This document shows, one piece after another, positions 44,531 through 50,768 of a stretch of 50,768 nt of DNA. Position 1 is the first letter of the stretch. Each line of letters starts with the position of its first letter. The stretch is from positions 1 to 50,768 of the forward strand of contig JAVBLG010000095.1 in NCBI GenBank assembly GCA_031553655.1. Reading direction: 5' to 3'. The notes beneath the pieces were generated by a model. That model saw nothing but the letters and a program-made list of their open reading frames with translations, made no database searches and was not told where the DNA came from. A program made the position numbers and the translations under genes. Source of the stretch: JAVBLG01 sp031553655. GTDB taxonomy: Bacteria; Desulfobacterota; Desulfovibrionia; Desulfovibrionales; Desulfovibrionaceae.

Positions 44531-47511
44531 CAGATCCGATTGTATTCACACCACTCGCACTTTTTGCCTTCAACGGCCGGAAATTCCCCGGCAAGGGCCA
44601 TGTGCCCAAGCACCAGGGAAAACGCGGCCGGAATGCGGCCTGTTATGGCTGTTTTACGTTCATTGTCGTCCATCTCTTCGCCAAACAGAAAAATTTCTTC
44701 GCCCTTGTCGCGCAACTCGACAAAAATGGCGTCCTTTGCCGGGCCGAACTCACTCTGCCCGGTGAGGAATATATAACACGGCAATTGCAGACTGTTAAGA
44801 GCGGCCCCCAGCTCCCGCAACGCCCCGGAATCTTCGGGCTTGGCCTCTTCCACACCGTGCCAGAAAATGTTGTCCGCCCATATGCCCTTGGCCGGAACCA
44901 GTCCGCGCCCGGTTTTGTAATCGAGCACATACAAGCCGCCTGCTCGCGCGTCCAGGCGGTCGAGCTTGCCGAACACCGTATATTGCCCGGCGGCACATCT
45001 TATTCCGGCGCTCAATGTATGCTCCAGGGCTTTTATGCGTATACCAGAAGGTTGGTTGGACAAAAATTGTTCCAGACGCCAAGGGGCGGCCAGTTGCAGC
45101 ATGATGGCGCTTTCCGCGGGCAGATTTTCGAGCAGCCCCGCTTCGTCAATTTTTTTCGAAAAAATTTCAGCTATATGTTCGCCGGTGATGTCACCGTTTT
45201 TAATCTCCCGCCCTTCAAATGGCAGATAGGCTTCGTAAAGGGCTTTGTGCAATAGTTCGCCCACTTCCTGAGGGTCGTCACCCTCGTTTACTTCCTGACG
45301 AGGTTTTAGTTTCAACGCATAGGAATAGATGAACCGCGCCGGGCAGGAAAGATATGCGTCGAGCATGGTCGGGGGCATGGGTTTGCTCATAATCCGCCCA
45401 ATAGCGGCATCAAGCGCCGGAGTGCGCTCAAGGCCCGACCGCCTGGCCCCAAAGGGGCGCACCGGCAGAGTGCGCGTCATGAGCGGAGGCTCACCGTTTT
45501 TTAAAATGCGTTTTTGTCTTTTTTCTTCGCGCCAGATCAATTCCTCTACAAAGCGGCTGCGCTCGGTTCGCCCGTCGGAAAGGGGCGCTTCGCCTTCCTG
45601 CCACAATATATAAGCTTTTTCAGCTCCGGCCAGCAATCTGTGCAGGGTGTGAGCCGAGGCCAGCTCTCTGCTGTGTGTGGAAGGCAGGCCCACGGACGGG
45701 CGCAGTGAATCGGGCAAAAGGACGCTTTGAGCGGCACGTCCGGGCAGGGCCGCGTCCACAGCGTCCAGCAAAATAACTTTTTCAAAATGAAGCAGCCGGG
45801 TTTCGAGCATGCCCAGCACCTGAACCCCGGCTATGGGTTCGGCCTCGAAGGGCACGCGCTCGGCTTTTATGGCCTCGCGCAGCATCTGATGAGTGGTCGC
45901 ACGCGAAAGAGGTGACGCGGCCAAAAGCGAATCTTTCAGCAGAGGAATAATGCTCTGCTTCAGGCGGTGGAAGCATTCCGCGTCAATGGGGAAACGCCGC
46001 CAGATGTCGCCGCCGTGCTCAAGCAGAATGGCGCACAATTCTTCCAGAGCCGAACCGAGCCGCTGAAGCGTGCCCAAAGCGCCGTCCGAAGCGAAAAGGT
46101 CAAAGATGCAGATAAACAAGCGCTCCACAACCGGATCAGCCGCCTCGCTCAAATCTTTACGCAGGGCATTTAAAAATTCCATAGGCCACACAAAGCGTTG
46201 CCCGGTGCGCAGATTGCGTTCAACGAGGTAAAAAAACGGACGCAAAGATTCGCCGGAAGAGCTGCCCGACGTGTTGTCGGCGCCGCGCCGCATGTCCGTG
46301 CCAGTGCCAACTTCCAGCATGTGCAGGTAAGGATGGCGCATGACCTCGCGCGTTATGCGCCAGTGAAAACGCCCATCTTCCCGCCTGGACTCGTGCAGGC
46401 GCAGAATGCTTTCCACTAAGCGGGAGAGGGGGGAGCGCTCCAGAGGATAGCCCAGAGATATGTTCACATCTTTTCGCGGCAAGGCGTGCAGAGCGGGCAT
46501 GAGCAGGTCGTCGCGGCTCAGGGCGATGACTGTGGAGCGCATCAATCCGGGCGATTCTCCACCCGATGGCTCCAAACCTGTCTGCCCCTCATCTTTCCGA
46601 CCTTCGTCCGGCTGTTCGTCATTCATCAATTTCGGCAGCTCGGCCAGTTGCGAATGCAAATCGTGCCCGGAAAAATAAAAAAGCTCCGGCTTCCGCTCCG
46701 AAGGGGCATAGGGCATTTCTATGCCCGCACCCCAGGATTCCATCCATAAGGAATGGGCGCGGCACGACCAATGAGGTCGCGATTGCATAAAACCGGCGGC
46801 GTCGGTGTGCAAACACACATGTGCGCCGTGCTTCCACAGCTCGCGCAAAACCGTCTCTTCCGACCCGGCCAGGGTGACAAAACCGGCCAAAAAGATCCGT
46901 TCGCCGGGCAGAAGTTCCTCTGGAGGCTCTCCTGATACGGCGGCGGCCATAGACGCCTTGAGCCCCTGGGTGATCCAGTTCTTTTTCTCCAGGGCCTGAT
47001 GATAGGCTGCGTAAATATCCCCAAGCCCGCCCAACAGTGTGACGGCGGTTTCCGGAAGATCCTGCACATTATTGATATTGTCGGGAGTAACGAGTTGATA
47101 GAAGCATTCTTCAAAAAGACCGGCCAGTTGTATGCCCCATGGTAAAAAGGCGTCCAGATCTGTTTTGCCCAATTCGGTTAATCCGGCCAGATTGTCCAGA
47201 CCGGAAGTTACTATTTCATGCAGCAGAACAACCAGATCCGGCATTCCCGCCGCATGACGCCCCGCTACTTTTTCGCGTAAAAATAAATCGAAGAGCTCAC
47301 CTATGGTGACCATACGCGGCAAAAGCAAAGTTTTTCCGCTTGCCATTGCATCTTGCCGGTACAGTTCCATGAGGTAGCGGCGTGGGCGGTTATGCGGAAA
47401 AACAACGGTCAGTTCGCTCAGGGCCGCGCCGTCAACGCGCTCGGCCGCAAAATCCTTGAGCAGGGGCAGAAAAGCCCGATCCCAAGGGAATAAATTAAAA
47501 GAGCCGCTCAC
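44521..47511 (-). CDS. addB: AddB-like subunit of helicase-nuclease (PD-(D/E)XK, Fe-S)
   Basis: AddAB resects double-strand breaks for RecA-dependent repair. About 996 residues from GTG at 47511, chosen because CAGGGACA lies before it; this start overlaps addA by 17 bases. The N-terminal two-thirds is a helicase-like scaffold (LTVVFPHNRPRRYLMEL; LLPRMVTIGELFDLF; EKVILLDAVDAALPG). The C-terminal domain is a RecB-type nuclease: GELLHKALYE, YVLDYKTGRG, with four Fe-S cysteines, C723 (LSCPAR) and C985, C988, C994 (CxxCx5C at the very end), exactly the AddB arrangement. E. coli-type RecC does not have this domain. Confidence 0.88.
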   Translation of the reverse strand: MSGSFNLFPWDRAFLPLLKDFAAERVDGAALSELTVVFPHNRPRRYLMELYRQDAMASGKTLLLPRMVTIGELFDLFLREKVAGRHAAGMPDLVVLLHEIVTSGLDNLAGLTELGKTDLDAFLPWGIQLAGLFEECFYQLVTPDNINNVQDLPETAVTLLGGLGDIYAAYHQALEKKNWITQGLKASMAAAVSGEPPEELLPGERIFLAGFVTLAGSEETVLRELWKHGAHVCLHTDAAGFMQSRPHWSCRAHSLWMESWGAGIEMPYAPSERKPELFYFSGHDLHSQLAELPKLMNDEQPDEGRKDEGQTGLEPSGGESPGLMRSTVIALSRDDLLMPALHALPRKDVNISLGYPLERSPLSRLVESILRLHESRREDGRFHWRITREVMRHPYLHMLEVGTGTDMRRGADNTSGSSSGESLRPFFYLVERNLRTGQRFVWPMEFLNALRKDLSEAADPVVERLFICIFDLFASDGALGTLQRLGSALEELCAILLEHGGDIWRRFPIDAECFHRLKQSIIPLLKDSLLAASPLSRATTHQMLREAIKAERVPFEAEPIAGVQVLGMLETRLLHFEKVILLDAVDAALPGRAAQSVLLPDSLRPSVGLPSTHSRELASAHTLHRLLAGAEKAYILWQEGEAPLSDGRTERSRFVEELIWREEKRQKRILKNGEPPLMTRTLPVRPFGARRSGLERTPALDAAIGRIMSKPMPPTMLDAYLSCPARFIYSYALKLKPRQEVNEGDDPQEVGELLHKALYEAYLPFEGREIKNGDITGEHIAEIFSKKIDEAGLLENLPAESAIMLQLAAPWRLEQFLSNQPSGIRIKALEHTLSAGIRCAAGQYTVFGKLDRLDARAGGLYVLDYKTGRGLVPAKGIWADNIFWHGVEEAKPEDSGALRELGAALNSLQLPCYIFLTGQSEFGPAKDAIFVELRDKGEEIFLFGEEMDDNERKTAITGRIPAAFSLVLGHMALAGEFPAVEGKKCEWCEYNRICSG

Positions 47512-50500
47512 TGTCCCTGACCCCGTTTTTATCAACAATGCGACAGAAGCCCTGATCCACATAGAGCAACGCGGCTTTTATCTCCGGCTCTACCATATCC
47601 ATATTTTCCAGTAACTCTATGTAGTTGAGTACTTGTTCCACGTTTTTTTCCTCTGGTTGCCCGGTTTTGTAATCCACAATCAGCCAGGGCCTCCCCTGGC
47701 GCACGGCAATCAGATCCATGCGGAACATATGTCCTTCGGAGTCAAAAATCGGCTGTTCCACCAGACACCCCGGTAGAATGTCGGCAAAGCCGGGGAAATT
47801 ACCAACCATGCGTACCAGGCCCGTCATTTCCTCCTTCATGGATTCAGACGAGCCATAAGGCCAGGTTTGCAAAGCGATTGCGACCACTTCTTCCGCTTCC
47901 AGGCCCGGATTAAGCGCCAATTGCGCGAGGCAGGCGTGAGCCAATTCGCCGCGCGCGGCCGCACTATCCCTTTCATGCATGGGATTACGAAATATTTTCA
48001 GCCGAGGCAGCCAGTCCATGGGCCGCCAGCCGTCCGGACAAAGCTCATAAGAAGCTCCATCCGCACTTGCCTCACCTGCTTCGCCGCTTTCGACGGTTCC
48101 CGCCGCGCCCTCGGATACAGGCTCACCCAGCGCCGCAGGCATCTCCAGGCCCGCGCCTTCAAAAAGCAGATCCATGGCTGGAACAAGCCCTGGCCGCGAA
48201 CGCAACCGTTCCGTTACGGTGTGCAGCACATGCAATTCATGCACGGCGCGGGTAAAAGCCACATAGCAAAGATGCATGGATTCGCGCAGCCGCGCGGCCT
48301 GCTCCCTGATGTAATCGTCGCCCATTTCCTTGCAACCGTAAGCCGCAACCTTCAATCCGCCCACTTCGCATATGCGCGGTTCGGAGTCCCCGGTCCGGCT
48401 CAAGGCTAACGAAGGAATAATCACCACCGGAAATTCCAAGCCCTTGGACTTGTGTATGGTCATAACACGCACCGCGTCCAAAATCTTGGGCATGGGGGCT
48501 TTTTCTTCAACTCCGGCGCTTTTCCAGGCTTCCAGAAAAGCGGGCAGCGTAGCCACGCCCCGGCCTTCGGCCAGATGTACTATTTCCAGAAATCTCTGCA
48601 AAAAAACCTCATCACGCGCAAAACGTCGCATTACCTCAAAACGTCGGTAAATCTCGCGCACAAGATCATAAGCCGCCATCAAGCCGCTCTGATTCAGAAG
48701 AGGTTCGAACAAATCATCCCAAAGCGTCCCATAATCACGCTGAAAGGCCTCGTAAAGTGAAATTTTGCCTCGCTCGGCCGCCAGCTCCAGCAGATCTTCC
48801 CGATCCGGAAAATTGCGCCCGGCCAGAATATGCCCATCAATAATCGTCCAAAAGGCCAGATCATCGTCCGGACTGTCCAGAAAAGTCAAAAAGGCCAATA
48901 ATTCCTGTATAAGCGGGTGCTCGTCCAGAACCAGGCTGTTTTCTGTCATCACCGGAATGTCTTCGGCCATTATCCTGGCGGCCAGCTTTGAAGCATCCTT
49001 GTTGCCGCGCACCAGAACGGCCACGTCGCCATAGGGACGACGCGCTGTAACGTCCCGCAAAAGCTCCAAAATCGCTTCCATGCCTGCTTCACTCAGTTCG
49101 GCGGCGTTTTCCGCCTCAATTTTCCTGATGCTCACATAGCCGCCAACGGCCCGATCATCGCCGGGCAAGGTCTGCGCCGCGCCCTGAAAGGCCATGGCCA
49201 GCAGCCCGGCCGACTCGCCCAGCAGCCTCGGCAGCGTATTCCTGGGCATCATGGCCTCCATCGCCGCCAGAGCCGTGCTCACATCACCCAGTCCGGAAAA
49301 TATCCTGTTGTTGAATTTTACCACATTGGCCCGGCTGCGCCAGTTGGTGGGCAGCGCATCCGCCGCGATCTCCGGTTCCATAGCCAAAATTTCCCGCTCC
49401 GCAAGCACGCTGTCAAAAAGCTCGGCGTCGCCCCCGCGCCAGCCATAAATAGCCTGCTTCACGTCGCCAACCATGGTCAGAGATCCGCCCCGCGCCAAAG
49501 CCTCGGCCACCAAGGGTTTCAAAGAGTCCCACTGCTCGCGGCTGGTATCTTGAAATTCGTCTATAAACAGATGCTGAAGCCCGCTGCCCAGGCGATATAC
49601 GGCCTGCGAAGCCCCATCTTCGGCCGACAGAGCGCGCAAAGCCATATTTGTTACGGAAAAACCTGGCACAAGCCCTTCTCGTTTCTGAAAATCGGCCACT
49701 CGCGTCCCCAACGCTCCGGCCAGCTCCATAAAAGGAGCCAAGGCCAAAGCCCGCCGCAGCACAGTGCCCTCCTCGCACCAGCGCCCAGCGGCCTCGGAGA
49801 GCCCGTCATAGGCCTCAAATGCGCGCTCAGGCGCATTCTTCAAAGAAGCCTTGAGCAAACAGTTTTCAAGCGAATCCTTTCTCAGCCAGGCCGACTTGAA
49901 AGCATCTTCATCTCCCCCGGCCGCGCGCTCCAGAGCATCCTCCACTCCGGATTTGGCCTTAAGCCCGCTCTCGCGCAAAATGCGAATCATCCCGGCCGCC
50001 CCTTCCTCCACTCGTCGTCTCAAGGTCTTCAACCGGCCGCCCACCTCCGAAGCCGGGGCCAGACCTTCCGCCGACCCGTCAAGCACCATGGGCAGCAAAG
50101 GAAAAAGACGCTTCTCTATAATGCCGCCAGCCATAAAACCGGCAATTTGCTCGTGGCGCACCATACTCCAGCAGGCATCATAAACCTTATTATGAAGAGT
50201 ATCGCCCTCAATCCTGGCCCGCTCCATAAGCTCGTCGGTCAAAGGACTAAAAATATCTTCCATTCGGAAAGATATTTCAAAGTCGGGGCTGAGTCCCAAC
50301 CCGGCCGCAGCCGAACGCGCCACCTGCTGCAAGAGGCTGTCGATTGTACGCACATTCAAAGCGCCATATTGCCGCAAAATAACATCCACCCACATGGCGG
50401 CCGCTCCAGCCGGAAGCGGCCCGCCGCGCACAATACCCAGCGCCGTCTCCTTCAAGGCCCGCACAATGCGGCCCCTCATCTCCGCCGCCGCAGCATTGGT

Positions 50501-50698
50501 AAACGTAACCGCCAAAATGTCCCCCCATCCGGCTCGGCCACTCAAAAAGCCAAGCGGCTCGTGTTCGCCAATTTCAGACAGGGACAAAAACTCCAGAAAA
50601 CGCCGGGTAAGATCATACGTCTTGCCCGACCCTGCCGAAGCCTTGATCCGGCGGATGACCGGGTGGGAATAAAAATTATCAGAATTAGAAGCGGGCAT
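47495..50698 (-). CDS. addA: AddA-like UvrD/RecB-family helicase-nuclease
   Basis: 1067-residue partner of AddB. Walker A ASAGSGKT (20-27), VTFTNAAAAEMRGRI (motif Ia), FIDEFQDTS (Walker B), MVGDVKQAIYGWRGG (motif III), NWRSRANVV (motif IV), VRVMTIHKSKGLEFPVVI (motif V) and HLCYVAFTRAVHEL (motif VI) place it in superfamily 1A. The C-terminal nuclease has RMDLIAV and IVDYKTGQ. It is somewhat shorter than Bacillus AddA (about 1230). Gene order addA-addB is the reverse of the common addB-addA. The ATG at 50698 has no good Shine-Dalgarno; the gene may start outside the window, but no earlier in-frame ATG is visible. Confidence 0.92.
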   Translation of the reverse strand: MPASNSDNFYSHPVIRRIKASAGSGKTYDLTRRFLEFLSLSEIGEHEPLGFLSGRAGWGDILAVTFTNAAAAEMRGRIVRALKETALGIVRGGPLPAGAAAMWVDVILRQYGALNVRTIDSLLQQVARSAAAGLGLSPDFEISFRMEDIFSPLTDELMERARIEGDTLHNKVYDACWSMVRHEQIAGFMAGGIIEKRLFPLLPMVLDGSAEGLAPASEVGGRLKTLRRRVEEGAAGMIRILRESGLKAKSGVEDALERAAGGDEDAFKSAWLRKDSLENCLLKASLKNAPERAFEAYDGLSEAAGRWCEEGTVLRRALALAPFMELAGALGTRVADFQKREGLVPGFSVTNMALRALSAEDGASQAVYRLGSGLQHLFIDEFQDTSREQWDSLKPLVAEALARGGSLTMVGDVKQAIYGWRGGDAELFDSVLAEREILAMEPEIAADALPTNWRSRANVVKFNNRIFSGLGDVSTALAAMEAMMPRNTLPRLLGESAGLLAMAFQGAAQTLPGDDRAVGGYVSIRKIEAENAAELSEAGMEAILELLRDVTARRPYGDVAVLVRGNKDASKLAARIMAEDIPVMTENSLVLDEHPLIQELLAFLTFLDSPDDDLAFWTIIDGHILAGRNFPDREDLLELAAERGKISLYEAFQRDYGTLWDDLFEPLLNQSGLMAAYDLVREIYRRFEVMRRFARDEVFLQRFLEIVHLAEGRGVATLPAFLEAWKSAGVEEKAPMPKILDAVRVMTIHKSKGLEFPVVIIPSLALSRTGDSEPRICEVGGLKVAAYGCKEMGDDYIREQAARLRESMHLCYVAFTRAVHELHVLHTVTERLRSRPGLVPAMDLLFEGAGLEMPAALGEPVSEGAAGTVESGEAGEASADGASYELCPDGWRPMDWLPRLKIFRNPMHERDSAAARGELAHACLAQLALNPGLEAEEVVAIALQTWPYGSSESMKEEMTGLVRMVGNFPGFADILPGCLVEQPIFDSEGHMFRMDLIAVRQGRPWLIVDYKTGQPEEKNVEQVLNYIELLENMDMVEPEIKAALLYVDQGFCRIVDKNGVRDSERLF

Positions 50699-50768
50699 TT
50701 GAGGGATTTTGGATGTTGGGGGGGTGGTGGTTGAAAGTTTCTGTGTACTGTTTGTAAAGCCGGAACGC

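Overview
This window is a gene-dense stretch of a motile, Gram-negative bacterial chromosome with moderately high GC. Family resemblance and gene order (rimP-nusA-ylxR-infB, ffh-rpsP-khpA-rimM, a long FliD, an EF2563/YqeB-type selenium-dependent hydroxylase accessory protein) suggest a Desulfovibrio-like deltaproteobacterium (Desulfobacterota). That placement is inference; there is no rRNA here. An outer-membrane beta-barrel ending in Phe shows a diderm cell. No tRNA, rRNA, CRISPR array, prophage or transposase was seen.

Layout. 1-2607 (-) is the flagellar cap gene fliD, cut by the left edge, behind a near-perfect sigma-28 promoter. 3026-8363 (+) is the ribosome/termination operon rimP-nusA-ylxR-infB, behind a strong sigma-70 promoter and a leader with two mutually exclusive hairpins. 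8480-11693 (+) holds an orphan yqeB-like gene, an RRM RNA-binding protein, a SLOG-like protein and rarD. 11727-15288 (-) is a coupled DEAD-box helicase-ribF-trmI operon.

15550-27601 (-) is the most unusual region: five genes that look like a rearranged poly-N-acetylglucosamine (Pga-like) exopolysaccharide synthesis and export system. In transcription order they encode a PilZ-tagged hyaluronan-synthase/NodC-like glycosyltransferase; an inner-membrane PgaB-like protein whose deacetylase motif is destroyed; a 1625-residue TPR + degenerate-deacetylase + outer-membrane-barrel protein; a secreted GH18-like protein; and a secreted beta-helix protein fused to the only deacetylase domain with recognisable catalytic motifs. 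The likely sequence is c-di-GMP-gated polymerisation, periplasmic handling, export through the barrel, then trimming and deacetylation by secreted enzymes.

28070-31787 (+) is ffh-rpsP-khpA-rimM followed by a UDP-xylose synthase where trmD would be expected. 31995-36672 (-) holds a DUF3179 protein, a NYN nuclease, a polytopic GT-C-like protein and a DPM1-like glycosyltransferase. 36848-39978 (+) encodes UDP-glucuronate 4-epimerase and a U32 peptidase-family protein. 40269-43340 (-) is a histidine kinase, a single-domain response regulator and a coupled four-helix membrane protein. 43487-44406 holds a DUF305 protein and a small unknown. 44521-50698 (-) is the addA-addB recombination nuclease pair.

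The intergenic spaces carry several families of palindromic repeats. Two stand out. A ~35-bp element starting TAGAGC lies 3' of genes, and twice its TAG is the gene's own stop codon. A 133-146-bp long-hairpin element begins directly at stop codons; its centre is conserved, while its outer arms differ between copies yet stay self-complementary within each copy.
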